A stretch of DNA of 64,000 bases from Palsa-504 sp963839095 (GCA_963839095.1 CAWIUF010000070.1:7448-71447), one strand, 5' to 3'; shown: positions 47,241-57,032, numbered from the stretch's first letter. Numbers and translations are program-made. The notes: generated from the sequence alone by a model not told the origin.

Positions 47241-47572
47241 AGGCCCGTCTCCTTCGTAGAGGCCCCGTCTCCTCCCGTAGAGCCCCGTCTCCTCCCGTAG
47301 CCCCGCTCCGGTACCCCGCCGACATCGCCCTTCCTTCGCCCTCCCGCGGCCCCACTCTGGTTGCCTCGCCCGCTGCATACCGCACCCTTCCGCCCCAGTC
47401 CCCGCCCCTCGTCCCTCTCGCCTCTCGGTCACCACGCGCCTCAGTTGCCCCGCACCCGACGCGCTCCGTGTGCCACGGGGTACGTACTTACGTACCTGTG
47501 CGCCACCGAGTCCGTATCGAGCCCTGGCCGCCTCCCTATCGCGCGAGGCGGAAGGTGGATAAAGTCGGCTCC
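47241..47572. other. Gene-free 330 bp with tandem repeat and palindrome
   Basis: Three imperfect copies of a unit like CCCGTCTCCTCCCGTAGAG run from 47241 to about 47300 directly after mtnP. The rest shows no coding signal. The palindrome GGTACGTACTTACGTACC at 47479-47496 (8-bp arms, 2-base centre) lies about 75 bases before the MBL gene and may be its operator. Confidence 0.65.
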
Positions 47573-48175
47573 GTGGCTGATGTGAACATCGCACCGGGTG
47601 GGTCCGCCTCGGTATTCGTGCTGCAAGATGGGTACGCCGGCCTGGATGGCGACGACGAGCGGGTGGCCGGGACGGTGACCCTGATCCTGGACGGCGACGC
47701 GGTGATCGTCGTCGACCCGGGCATGGTGGCCTCCCGCGAGGCGCTGCTCGCCGAGCTGGCCGGGCACGGACCGCAGGCTGGGGACGTGACCGACGTGGTG
47801 TTCAGCCATCACCACCCTGATCACACGGTCAACGCCGCGCTGTTCCCGTCGGCCCGGATCCACGACCACTGGGCGATCTACGAGGGAGACCGCTGGATCG
47901 ACCGGGACGCTGAGGGCTTCGAGCTCAGCCCTTCGGTCCGGCTGCTGCGTACCCCGGGGCATACCGCCGAGGACATCTCGACCGTCGCGTCCACCCCCGG
48001 CGACGTGGTCGTGTGCACGCACACGTGGTGGATGGCCGACGGCCCCGCCGACGATCCGCTCGGTTCCGACGCTACCGCGCTGCACGTCAGCCGGGACCGC
48101 CTGCTGGCCGTCGCCACCGTGATCATCCCTGGTCACGGCGGCCTGTTCCGCCCTGGTCAGAGCACGCCGCGGTAG
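47573..48175 (+). CDS. Metallo-beta-lactamase-fold hydrolase (MBLAC1-like)
   Basis: 200 aa. The metal site is clear: VVFSHHHPDHTVNAALFP (HxHxDH), LRTPGHTAEDIST (second His), VVVCTHTWW and a final IPGHGGLF. Length and motif spacing resemble the small MBLAC1/SAV-type hydrolases of unknown substrate. The GTG at 47573 has only weak upstream complementarity; it follows the palindrome at 47,479. Confidence 0.85.
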   Translation: MADVNIAPGGSASVFVLQDGYAGLDGDDERVAGTVTLILDGDAVIVVDPGMVASREALLAELAGHGPQAGDVTDVVFSHHHPDHTVNAALFPSARIHDHWAIYEGDRWIDRDAEGFELSPSVRLLRTPGHTAEDISTVASTPGDVVVCTHTWWMADGPADDPLGSDATALHVSRDRLLAVATVIIPGHGGLFRPGQSTPR

Positions 48176-48248
48176 CGCACCGCCGTCCTGGCCGCCTCCG
48201 GGCAACCTCCCAGAGGCCCTCGCCCGTATGGAGGGTGAGGAGGTGTGC

Positions 48249-48770
48249 ATGCCACGATCATCGCGCGACGAAGAGTTCTCCGCGTTCGTCTCCGAACGGC
48301 GCAGCGGACTGGTCCGCTCGGCCAGCCTGCTGACGGCCGGGGACACTCATCTCGCCGAAGACCTAGTCCAGACGGCCCTCGCCCGGCTCTACGTGGCCTG
48401 GCCGAAAGTCAGGCAGGCCGGTACCGAGTCCGCCTACGTCTGGCGCATCATCGTCAACGCCCACATCGACGAGGTCCGCCGCCCCAGACACCGGCGGGAA
48501 CGTCACGTATCCGAACTACCCGACCGGCCCGCGCCGCCGGAAGCCTTCCCCGATGGCCTCGGCGGCGCCGAGGTCCGGCAGGCACTGGCCGCACTGCCAC
48601 CCGGCATGCGTGCGGCCGTCGTGCTGCGCCATTGGCTCGACCTCAGCGTCGGGGAAACCGCCGACCTGATGAATTGCTCCGAGGGCACGGTCAAGAGCCA
48701 GACCGCGAAGGGCGCCGCGCGCCTTCGCGAGCTGCTCAGCCCGGCCGTCGCGGAAGGGACGTACCCGTGA
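48249..48770 (+). CDS. SigE-family ECF RNA polymerase sigma factor
   Basis: About 173 aa. Region 2 is FVSERRSGLVRSASLLTAGD, then AEDLVQTALARLYVAWPKV; region 4 is LPPGMRAAVVLRHWLDLSVG, then ETADLMNCSEGTVKSQTAKG. This is the streptomycete SigE-family (SACE/ECF41-like) type. I chose the ATG at 48249 because GAGGAGG lies just upstream. It overlaps its membrane partner by 4 bases (GTGA). Confidence 0.92.
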   Translation: MPRSSRDEEFSAFVSERRSGLVRSASLLTAGDTHLAEDLVQTALARLYVAWPKVRQAGTESAYVWRIIVNAHIDEVRRPRHRRERHVSELPDRPAPPEAFPDGLGGAEVRQALAALPPGMRAAVVLRHWLDLSVGETADLMNCSEGTVKSQTAKGAARLRELLSPAVAEGTYP

Positions 48771-49399
48771 ACGACATGAAGGACTTGTTTGAATTGGCCC
48801 TCAGCGACATTCCCCGCACCAGCGCGCCCGCCGACCCGGATGAGGACCTGGCCCGCGGACGCCGCCTGCTGCGCCGCCGCCGGCAGCGGATGGCCGGGCT
48901 GGCCGGCGTGACCGCCGCGGTGCTCGGCGGCATCCTCGTGCCGCTGTCCCTGGGCGGTTCCGCCCCGGCCGCCGGCCACCCGGTCACCCAGACCCAAGCG
49001 ATCAAGCTGGTCGCCTGGGTCGGAACGCAGCCGCCAGGTTACAAGGTGGACTGGATGCCCAAGGGCTGGGTGGTCCAGGGCAGTGACCCGTACGCGCTGA
49101 CCATGGCACCCCCTAACGCCAAGGACAAGGACCCGCACACCTTCATCGGCAAGCTCGTGGTCATGCTGCAGTCCGCGGATGCTTCCGCCCCGCCCGCCAA
49201 CTGGACGGACCAGCCGGTGAACGGACGGCCCGGCAAGTTCGACGTGCAGGGCGACACCCAGATCCTCATCTTCAAGGCCGCCGGCGGCCAATGGGTCGAC
49301 ATCCAGGCCCCGGTGTCGCTGGGCTGGGATCGCGCGGAGCTGGCTAAGTTCGGCGGCGGGGTGACGGTGCTGGGGGCCGCGCAGCCGGGACGCGGCTGA
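48767..49399 (+). CDS. Single-pass membrane protein, partner of the sigma factor
   Basis: 210 aa. A short cytoplasmic N-terminus (DLFELALSDIPRTSAPADPD), an Arg-rich stop sequence, one membrane helix (MAGLAGVTAAVLGGILVPLS), and an extracytoplasmic beta-rich domain (VAWVGTQPPGYKVDWMPKGW). There is no anti-sigma zinc motif (HxxxCxxC). The arrangement after an ECF gene suggests an anti-sigma-like regulator, but this is position-based. Confidence 0.75.
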   Translation: MNDMKDLFELALSDIPRTSAPADPDEDLARGRRLLRRRRQRMAGLAGVTAAVLGGILVPLSLGGSAPAAGHPVTQTQAIKLVAWVGTQPPGYKVDWMPKGWVVQGSDPYALTMAPPNAKDKDPHTFIGKLVVMLQSADASAPPANWTDQPVNGRPGKFDVQGDTQILIFKAAGGQWVDIQAPVSLGWDRAELAKFGGGVTVLGAAQPGRG

Positions 49400-49418
49400 G
49401 CGCTCCCCGCCTTGATGA

Positions 49419-49459
49419 CGGCTGCCGCCGTGCGACGCAGGACCGCACGGCGGCAGCCG
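49419..49459. terminator. 16-bp stem hairpin before tRNA-Arg
   Basis: CGGCTGCCGCCGTGCG (49419-49434) pairs perfectly with CGCACGGCGGCAGCCG (49444-49459), 20 bases after the membrane-protein stop. No U-run. It is a strong terminator candidate, insulating the tRNA. Confidence 0.8.
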
Positions 49460-49492
49460 CCCGCGCGTTTGGGTAGGCTATGACCTTGGCAG

Positions 49493-49565
<73 letters not shown>

Positions 49566-49807
49566 CAGGTCAGAGGATAAATTCCGCTCTATTTCTACGT
49601 TACGGCAAATCGCGGGGAGCCTAAGGATCGTAACGTTAGCGAAAACTGGTCACGGTTGACGAAGCCGAACTCATGGTCGCTGGTAAGTTGTGCGGCGAAA
49701 TCAACCTCCACGCCCTGTGCCGTCCAGGTCTCCTCTGGACTATGGGCACGCCGATTTTGTGCACTTGGTGAGCGCAACCGCGGTGCCCGGCCGGGCGTCC
49801 AAGCGGT

Positions 49808-50717
49808 ATGCGGATACCTATGCGGTGCGCGCCGGGCAAGACGCTCCTTCTGGCTGCCTGGGCGGCCATGGCGGTGGCGGGCTGCGCCGTTACGCACACC
49901 GCGGCGGGACCGGTGACGGCGGCGTCGCGGACGGCGGCCCTGCCCACGGCGCGGGAGCGTGCCGTCATCGAGGCGGCAGCCATTCTGAGGGCGTTTGCAG
50001 TGCCCCCGGGCGGCCAGCGGCTGCTGGAGACGCCGGATGTCCTCAAGTTTCCGTCTTCCACCCTGGTCTCCACCGCGCTGGTGGACGACGTTCTCGTTCT
50101 GGCGGGCACCCGGCCGGCCGCAGACGGTACTGGCCTGGGAGCAGGCGCACCTGCCTCGCCGTTTCACGCCCGAGGACGCCGATTTCGGGCCGCCGTCATG
50201 GGACCGCACGTTCTCGCTGTCTCCGGTTCCCGGCGTGCTGAACGCTCGCGACCTGGTGGTCGAGGTGGCCGCAGCGGGCAACGGGCAGACCGCGATCCGG
50301 GTGGACGCCCAGGTGAGCTGGCAGCCGCCCCGGCCGGCCGCCGAACAGGTGCCGTCCGCCGCCCGCGTCGTCACGATCACCCAGCTGCCCAGCCTGGACC
50401 CGCGGGCCAGCCGCCCGCCCGCGCCGGTCACGATCACCGACCCGGGTGTCGTCCGGCGGCTGGCGGCGCTCGTCGACAGCCTTCAGCTGTCCACGACCGG
50501 ACCGGCCGCCTCCTGCCCGGCGCCCCTCGGCGGCGGGATCCAGCTGAGGTTCCTCGCCAGGGCGGGCGGCCCGCTGCTCGCCCTCGCGCAAGGCCCGGCC
50601 GCCTGCGGCACCGTGCAGTTCAGCGCCGGCGGCGAGGTGCAGCCCGCGCTGCAGATCACCGGCTCGTTCATCCCGCGGGCCCTCAAGCTCGCCGGCCTGA
50701 ACTGGAAAGTCCCGTAG
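49808..50717 (+). CDS. Putative lipoprotein, about 300 aa (frameshift)
   Basis: N-terminal lipoprotein signal LLLAAWAAMAVAGCAV with a lipobox Cys near residue 26, then an Ala-rich linker and a beta-rich domain. The frame changes by one base near 50,110: VLVLAGTRP in the first frame, then TVLAWEQAHLPRRFTPEDAD and VTITQLPSLDPRASRPPAPV in the second, ending ALKLAGLNWKVP. The family is not recognised. GC content matches the chromosome, unlike the rest of the element. Confidence 0.65.
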
Positions 50718-51352
50718 GACGCGTACCCAGCAGGCGGTCAGCCCGGGCAGCACCTGGCAGGCCATCCGTTGCCTTCGTGACGTAGATCCGGCGGGTCAGG
50801 CACGACGAGCCACGATCCCCGGCCAACCGCATACCTCACCGGAACTGGCCGGTCGCGCCGAATCCCCGGATCTGGAGCCTCGGTGCCACCGAGCTGCAAC
50901 TGGCCGACACCCAATACAGATTAGGCGGGTCCGCGCACGTTCTCCCTGACCTCCCTCGTCGCTCAGCGTGATGCTGGAATAGGGGATGTGCGCTCCGGGC
51001 AGCCGCATCCTCCTGCGCCTGGCGACCTGAGCCGCCGTCGGGCTCCGCCGCGGCCTACCCGCCTGCCGGGGTCCGGCCCGCTGGATGACCCGGGGGGGCT
51101 GGTGCCCATCTCCGGACCGGGATCCAGGCCGTGGACGCCGACGGCATCCGGATCTTCCCGGCCGGGCTCCCGCCGCTTGCCCTCTGCGTCGCGACCGGCG
51201 ATCGGTTTCGCCGTCAGGAGGGCGGACCGCGCGGCATGCACCTGCGGACGGAGGTGCGTGCGTCATGGCAATCCGGAATACCCTGTCGGCGGCAGAAGAG
51301 TGCCTCCGCTACCAGCCGCCGGCAGGCCCATGATCTGGCAAGGCGGCTCCGT
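50718..51352. other. Gene-free 635 bp, eroded sequence
   Basis: Several overlapping ORFs exist on both strands, but none has a family motif, ribosome site or consistent wobble bias. It probably represents decayed genes at the left side of element 2. I see no repeats or tRNA-like structures. Confidence 0.45.
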
Positions 51353-51607
51353 CTAGGGTTTCACTCCGGTTACGTTGCCCGCGCCATTTGCGACGTAATG
51401 CCCCTTGGACAGGTCGAGCAGTACCAGAGTGTTGCCGAATGGGTTCGCTATGACAGCGACGCGGCCAGCGGGAATGTCGAAAGGCTCAGTCGCCACACGG
51501 CCGCCCGCGGCCTGGATAGCGGCAACGTCTGTGGAAACGGCGTCGGACGCCGCTGCGGTGCAGATCGGGCAGCCTCGCGACCAGGTTGCGCTAGACATCG
51601 AGCACAT
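51353..51607 (-). pseudogene. Glyoxalase/VOC-domain remnant
   Basis: The last about 55 residues match the end of a VOC protein: DVAAIQAAGGRVATEPFDIP, then AGRVAVIANPFGNTLVLLDL, then SKGHYVANGAGNVTG. The N-terminal half is unrecognisable, and stops or frame changes precede it. Full VOC proteins have about 120 aa, so over half is gone. Confidence 0.7.
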
Positions 51608-51963
51608 CCGTCAGCGACCAATGACGCCAACCTGGAGGCGATGAAGCGACTGTTCGACAGCGGTTGGCCGCTGAGCGACCGAACTCAACCTTGGCCTGGA
51701 CGGCGGCAGAATTCTGTTGCGGTCAGTCGCTGCTAATTACGCCGGTGCGAATAGTACCTGTGGGATGGGCCTCTTCTGGTTCCTGGATGGGCGAACCGAC
51801 CAGAGCGCAAGTCTGAATGTTTTCATACCCTGTGCCCTATCCACCCTTTATGTGCATTGATGTTATCGTTTTGTTATGGTCGGCATGTGATACCAGGTGG
51901 TGATGACCGCGTCCAATCATTAGCTCTGAACTAAGCCGTCAAGTACAAAGGAGATTATGAGGA
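51608..51963. other. AT-richer gap before a small membrane-protein gene
   Basis: No supportable gene in about 355 bases. Composition drops sharply in GC from about 51,750 on. AAAGGAG at 51944-51950 serves the next gene. No repeat is visible. Confidence 0.4.
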
Positions 51964-52248
51964 ATGGGTGGTATCATTCTGCTTGTCTGGTTCGCTGGAT
52001 TCATAGTCTCTGGCCGAACCTATTATCGTCGCCGCTGTGGTATATCTGCAGCGCCAGGTAGGCCCGGCATCTTCACTGCTTGCATGCCGAGTTATATCTG
52101 GCCCGTCATGTGGTTCGCGGAGTGGTACCGGAACCCGGCGCCATGTACACATCCAGAGCATGTGATCGGTCGTCGGCAGGCGGTGCAGCGGCAGGAACAC
52201 GTCCAAGCGCTTATCAATGAAGAAAATGGCAGGCGCGCTAGGCCATAA
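51964..52248 (+). CDS. Small hypothetical membrane protein
   Basis: 94 aa. One N-terminal helix (GGIILLVWFAGFIVSGRTYY), then a second hydrophobic patch (CMPSYIWPVMWFAEWYR), and a basic tail. AAAGGAG and GAGG lie upstream. Codon use is less GC-biased than in the chromosome. The family is not recognised; similar short proteins are common on actinobacterial elements and phages. Confidence 0.55.
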   Translation: MGGIILLVWFAGFIVSGRTYYRRRCGISAAPGRPGIFTACMPSYIWPVMWFAEWYRNPAPCTHPEHVIGRRQAVQRQEHVQALINEENGRRARP

Positions 52249-52500
52249 CCGTTCAGCTAGTAGCATAAAATGATCTGTAGTTAATTCCTCACGAGGCGAG
52301 CTTGACGGCGCGCCCGACCGCGTCCGTCCTCGCTTTGTCTCGGACCTATTGACCTGCTGCATACCATCGAGACGGCCGCTTCTCCTGCAGCAGCGGCACA
52401 AAGCGGCTGGTGCAGTCACACGGCACAAGTCGTTCGGCTGTGTTTGTCTAGGTACTGGCCGTTCGCGCAGCCGCCCGGGACTGCCGGGTGAGGCAGCTAA

Positions 52501-52974
52501 TCAGAATCTATCCATAAGCGTCAGGAACCATCCTTCAGAAGTTTCCCATCGCTCACCGCCGAACTGTGGTGAGAGTTCCTCGACCCCACGATTTGTAAAG
52601 GCAGGAACGGCTGCCAGTGCGTCAACGATCATCTGCGCAGACGCCCTAGATGACTCGTCAACCCAGTTGTAACGCAGTTTTATCGCATAGGTGATCAGCC
52701 AGTAACCCGGCTGACCTTCGCTCAGCACGTAGGCACCCAGAACAATGCTGTTGTTCAGTCTCCCGAGTTCCCTAACGAGATCAGGCGACAATGTTACACC
52801 GCTGAGAACGCCAGCCGCGAACGCGAGATGTCCGTCCTCACGGTCATGGGTAACGAGTATTCCGGTTCCGTCTGCCTCGATAGCGGAAGCCCCGGGAAAG
52901 ATTGTCTTCCACTTCCCTGGGTAGATGCTCTCGATTCCCGAGTCAAGAAATTCCTGGATGCCAAAGCCGGCCAT
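52501..52974 (-). CDS. YbjN/type III chaperone-like protein
   Basis: 157 aa, no signal or membrane segment. The layout (GILVTHDREDGHLAFAAGVL, SPDLVRELGRLNNSIVLGAY, then GYWLITYAIKLRYNWVDESS and a final helix) resembles the YbjN or T3SS-chaperone-like fold. These are often accessory proteins that bind another protein. The match is by pattern only. It follows the zinc-ribbon microprotein by 26 bases, so the two form a unit. Confidence 0.5.
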   Translation of the reverse strand: MAGFGIQEFLDSGIESIYPGKWKTIFPGASAIEADGTGILVTHDREDGHLAFAAGVLSGVTLSPDLVRELGRLNNSIVLGAYVLSEGQPGYWLITYAIKLRYNWVDESSRASAQMIVDALAAVPAFTNRGVEELSPQFGGERWETSEGWFLTLMDRF

Positions 52975-53000
52975 TCATTCTCTTTCTATCGTCGTCATAA

Positions 53001-53168
53001 TTACCGACAGTTACTGCTTCGCCATGCGTCGGAACATTTGATTCCCCTGCCATCGCAGTGATCACAGTCGCGCGTTCCGAAAGGTGAAACATCGAAGTAA
53101 CCCCTGCCTCTGCAATGTTCACACTCCACTTTCCATTTGCCACAGTATGAACATTTCTCGTTATGCAT
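53001..53168 (-). CDS. 55-aa DnaJ-type zinc-finger microprotein
   Basis: Reads MHNEKCSYCGKWKVECEHC and continues with RGRGYFDVS, then RDCDHCDGRGIKCSD. It therefore has two CxxCxGxG repeats as in the DnaJ Cys-rich domain, plus extra Cys residues, eight in all. The ATG at 53168 has GAGG upstream. It is too short for most gene finders. Adjacent to the YbjN-like gene on the same strand; a zinc-binding adapter or chaperone module is the natural guess. Confidence 0.65.
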   Translation of the reverse strand: MHNEKCSYCGKWKVECEHCRGRGYFDVSPFGTRDCDHCDGRGIKCSDAWRSSNCR

Positions 53169-53479
53169 GTTGATCGCCTCATCAGGATTCTCTGAACCGC
53201 TCGCCCGTTCGGCTCACACTCCGGCATTAGTGCCCACTTCCTGGGGTGCACGAGCTGGCGCGACATTCTGATGTCGGACAGAGCCATTATGGCCAATCGT
53301 AGCCCACCCGCTAGCAGGACGTTACTCAAACATTCCAATCTGACGAGTTCTCCACGGAGATGCATAAGCATAACCAGGAGCTGCGGTAAACCATTGTAAA
53401 TGTCGCCTAAATTAGGAATTAACCTGCCATGTAACGCTTTGACTATCTTTTTAGCGACGTCCTCACTTCGGCAATGCAG

Positions 53480-53510
53480 GGCGTCTCCCGGAGTGAGTCC
53501 GGGAGACGCC
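53480..53510. terminator. 12-bp stem hairpin after the recombinase
   Basis: GGCGTCTCCCGG (53480-53491) pairs with CCGGGAGACGCC (53499-53510) around a 7-base loop, just beyond the recombinase stop on the minus strand. It probably separates the recombinase from the AT-rich genes to its left. Confidence 0.8.
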
Positions 53511-53527
53511 GACTGGGGCAGGTCAGG

Positions 53528-54454
53528 TCATGTGCCGGAGGCCATGAAGGCGGCGAGGATGTAGTTCGGATGGCGGTCCAGGTTCTGGCGCGCCCGGTCG
53601 TACCGCATCGTGGTATGCGGGTCGGCATGCCGGGCGGCGATCTGGACGTCGCGCAGGTCGACGCCAGCATCGAGCATGGTTGTCACGAATGTGTGGCGGA
53701 GCATATGAGGGTGCGCCTTAGCGACCCGGATCCCCGCGGTGCCGGCGAGCTGGTGCAGGCGGCGGGTGGCCGCGTGCCGGTCCATCCGGGCGCCGCGGCG
53801 GTTCAGCAGGACCGGCCCGCGCTCCCGGGATCCGGCTGCCCGGTCGATGGCCCGGCCGGCCGCTGGCGGTAGCGGGACCAGGACGACCTTGGTGCCCTTG
53901 CCGCACACCCGCAGCACCCGGTGGCCGTGCTCCTCACCCAGATCGGTGATGTCGGTGCCGGTAGCCTCGAAGATCCGCAAGTCGAGCAGGCCGAGCATGG
54001 CCACCAGCGCGAAGTCGTACGGGTTCGGTGACTGGCGGGCGGCGGTGAGCAGCGCCTCGAACTGCAGGTGAGTGAACCCCAGAGTTGGCGATTCGGCAGG
54101 GACTGAGGGGCGGCGGACGTGCTCGGCGGGCGAGTGCTCCAGGACACCGTCCAGCACGCAGGTCCGGTAGAACCCGGCCGTGACGGAGAACCGGCGGGAG
54201 ACGGTGGAGGGCTTGAACCGGCGGATCTCCTGCATCCACCGGATGTACAGCTCCAGGTGCGGCCGCCTAGCGTCGAGCGGGTCCAGGCCGCGCTCGGCGC
54301 ACCAGGCCAGGTAGTAGCGCAGGTCCGATTCGGTGTGCTCGCGAGAAGAGCCCTTGAACCGGGCAAGGTAGGCGGCCACAGCGAGCCGCAGCCGGTCAGT
54401 GAACGGCTCAGGAGGATCGGAGGACGGGAGGGCCAGCTGCGTGAAGGTCGTCAT
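53528..54454 (-). CDS. XerC/D-like tyrosine recombinase
   Basis: About 308 aa. N-terminal SAM-like domain (AAYLARFKGSSREHTESDLR, YYLAWCAERGLDPLDARR), then the catalytic residues: LLDLRIFEATGTDI (Arg I), GKGTKVVLVPLPPA (Lys strand), HPHMLRHTFVTTML (HxLR), AARHADPHTTMRYDRARQNLD (His and the nucleophile Tyr). It is GC-rich in contrast to its neighbours. Its position in the middle of the element is unusual for an integrase, so it may be an independent insertion or the element's own enzyme after rearrangement. Confidence 0.88.
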   Translation of the reverse strand: MTTFTQLALPSSDPPEPFTDRLRLAVAAYLARFKGSSREHTESDLRYYLAWCAERGLDPLDARRPHLELYIRWMQEIRRFKPSTVSRRFSVTAGFYRTCVLDGVLEHSPAEHVRRPSVPAESPTLGFTHLQFEALLTAARQSPNPYDFALVAMLGLLDLRIFEATGTDITDLGEEHGHRVLRVCGKGTKVVLVPLPPAAGRAIDRAAGSRERGPVLLNRRGARMDRHAATRRLHQLAGTAGIRVAKAHPHMLRHTFVTTMLDAGVDLRDVQIAARHADPHTTMRYDRARQNLDRHPNYILAAFMASGT

Positions 54455-54549
54455 GCCATGACGTTGCAGCGGCTCACCGTCACCGTGAAGCTTGACCAGC
54501 ACACACCTGGCGCCAGAAGCGGTTGATGGGGGTAGGCCATGATGGCTTT

Positions 54550-54801
54550 ATGGGTCACGCCGCCAGGAAAGTCGTCCTCCGTCTCACCCACGATGAGGCG
54601 CTGGTCCTGTTCGAACTACTCCATCACTGGGAGGACCAGGACCGTGTGACGCAGCCAGAGCACCATGCCGACCAGATAGCACTGTGGAACCTGTCCGGCC
54701 TGCTGGAACGGAAGCTGATTGAGCCATTCGACCCAGCCTACGATCGCCTGCTCAACGAGGCGCGAACCCGGCTGGCAGGCGAGTCCCAAGACCCTTCATG
54801 A
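54550..54801 (+). CDS. Hypothetical 83-aa protein
   Basis: MGHAARKVVLRLTHDEALVL, FELLHHWEDQDRVTQPEHHA and so on: a small helical, charged protein. No family recognised. It is divergent from the recombinase gene with 95 bases between starts. The short size and location next to a recombinase would suit an excisionase or regulator, but there is no sequence support. Confidence 0.5.
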   Translation: MGHAARKVVLRLTHDEALVLFELLHHWEDQDRVTQPEHHADQIALWNLSGLLERKLIEPFDPAYDRLLNEARTRLAGESQDPS

Positions 54802-54997
54802 TCAATCTGAAGGCGGCATGTGAGGGCGTTTCCGGCAAGCGTAAGCGGCGCATAAATATACGGTATGCGGTCGATCTGTCCAGCTATTGCCGAATCACCC
54901 CCCGGTGCGGAGAGTTCTTGATAACTGTGCGGAGCCATCTAATTAATCGACATTCTAAATTGCCAAGACATAAGAAGATGCTTAAGTCTTACAAACT

Positions 54998-56462
54998 TTA
55001 GATCAACATAGGGTCAACCTGATCACTGTTATTGCTTGTGACATAGACAAACGGACTAAGCCCTCCTCCCCCAAGGAAGTCATTCCATTCTCTGTATTCT
55101 ACTGTTGTCATAGCTAGTTCCAATTCTGCTCGCGAGTTTCCTAGGGGAGAACTCTTGAAGCTCGCGAAGAAATGGCTGCGTCGACATGGGCTAGAAAGCT
55201 GTTCAAGGATCGCTATTTTATCGCTGATAGTGGTCCCACACTGGCGTGCGACCGTCCTTGCCCGCTTGTTCTCTGCCTGCTGCAGGAAGGCTGCTGGCAG
55301 CTTTCGCGTTCGTATCTCGTATGCAAACCGAGACTCATGGCCTCGATGGATAGTGGACGTTTCCACACGCCAAAGTCCCGGGTGGGCATCGCAGATCGCG
55401 ATTATGTCCTCCTCGGCCTCTGAGGCCCGTTCCAGTGCACACATCTCACATAGTCCACACGGCCGTAGTCCGACAAACACGAAGCTGTCCGGGGGTACCA
55501 TGTAGTGCCCGCGGCCTCCCCAGCCAATCGTGACAACTGTCCTTGGGGTAAAAAGATTCGGCAACAGCATTGAGGGTGCGGACTTGGTAGGTGCGACATG
55601 CTCGCGACAGAAGGCGCCGCGGCAACATCGACAGCGGCTATCTGTCATGTTTCCGCAGCCTGGTCTCTCGCAAGCAAGTCCAGAGGCAATGGCAACTGCG
55701 GCTGCAGGCAGGGCGCCACTCACGCAGCTGCAGCACACATGCCGGAGATCACCCCCGACCAACGATGTTAGCTGTGGCATGATGTCATTGAGGTGCAAGA
55801 AGGGCCCAATGACTCTTCCGGGTGACACCTCCGTCTTGATTATTCGGGAACCATCTATCGACCACTCGTCGCCGAAACAGTACACCTTCCTCAGGTATCC
55901 GAAGCCTTCAGTAGGTACTGTGACGCATGGCTCAGCTCCATGCGAGTCCCGGCGATACCGATTCCGCCATTCGATAACATCACATTCCCAGCAGATCGCA
56001 CTTTTACAGATCTGGCACCGGAATTCGGTAGGGTTACCATGAGAACAGAAGCTGGTTAAACCACCGATGGAAACGCTGCCGCCTATTTGGATTGACGTGC
56101 CGTGACCGGAAACATTCGATCGCTGTCGCACCTTACTTCGCGTCGGCTGGCGCACCATAACTTTCTGAAAGTCAGTTATGATATGACTGAGTTCGATTGC
56201 AACCGCATTATGACTTGCCGCAAGTCTAAGGAATCGAGATTCCCAATCGCATTTAATAGCTCGGGCAACTGAAGCGTCCGCATCACCGATCTCCAGGTGG
56301 GCTTCCTCAAGTGCGGCCTCTATTTCTTCTGGCCTGTCCTGGGTTATATCGCCACCACAGTGCCCCGATTTTGTCTTTTACCTGCACCCAAGCGTCGGTA
56401 GTCAGCAGATTAACAATAGTTGCAGCTGCTGAAGCTGCGAGCTCGGCTAGCTCCGTCTCCAT
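54998..56462 (-). CDS. Multi-zinc-finger protein with conflict-system-like N-terminus (frameshift)
   Basis: About 485 aa when a one-base shift near 56,340 is joined. The N-terminus METELAELAASAAATIVNLL, then EEIEAALEEAHLEIGDADAS and GHGTSIQIGGSVSIGGL resembles the helical segment plus 'GG' repeat found in many actinobacterial NLR- or conflict-type proteins. Then a B-box-like finger (CSHGNPTEFRCQICKSAICW, ECDVIEW), a second Cys-rich block (CERPGCGNMTDSRCRCCRGA, FCREHV) and a third (CGLCEMC). There is no enzymatic domain. The ATG at 56462 follows GGAGGGG. Wobble positions are AT-rich, a sign of transfer. A nucleic-acid- or protein-sensing role is inference. Confidence 0.6.
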
Positions 56463-57032
56463 ATCCCCTCCCTCTGCCTCATTGTAGCGCGGCGCACCGA
56501 AATCTGTTTGTCAAGTTAATATATCTAGGGGTGACGGCTCTTCTTAGATATTGCACCATGCAGCGGATTATCACAGTTTCGCAACATGCAAAACTATTAG
56601 GATAGAAGGCTAGTTTTCGGTATAGATTGATAAATCGGCGAACTCGGCGCGGTAATGTCCGTTCTGCACTCGTCCGACCCGACACTCAGGGATCGGCCTA
56701 CAGCGCGCCATGAATGACAGTGAAAGGACTGAATTGACGTGCCTAGGCTCCGTAGCGTTATACAAATCAGCACATATGTATGCATTCATGGAACGCCCTC
56801 ATTTCGGCAGATTCGGACGTCGGTTGGCTGCTGGCCAGTGGCACGGAAGCACTCAGATCACCAGTAGGCGTGGTCTCAGACGGCCGTCTCGCCAACCAGC
56901 TGGCCTGGCGATGAGTATCTCTGCATGAAGCGGCTTCCCGCATGCGCTCGCGAGCTGCCGCTGATGCCTGCCGTATCAGCTCCTCCTCTGTGCAGTTACT
57001 GACGGGGGACGGAAGGTCGGCAAGCCGGTCGC
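56463..57032. other. AT-rich 570-bp gap
   Basis: No supportable gene. The 341-bp minus-strand ORF ending at 56767 overlaps the TfoX gene and shows no family motif, although it contains a plausible helical stretch (TEEELIRQASAAARERMREA). The AT-rich part at about 56,500-56,640 is probably promoter DNA of the zinc-finger gene. Confidence 0.4.

Noticed and set aside
50796..51736. Overlapping ORFs on both strands between the lipoprotein and the VOC remnant
   Set aside because: No consistent coding signal on either strand; treated as eroded sequence.
53528..54454. XerC-like recombinase as the certain integrase of element 2
   Set aside because: It is not next to the attachment site and is GC-rich unlike its surroundings, so the link is left open.
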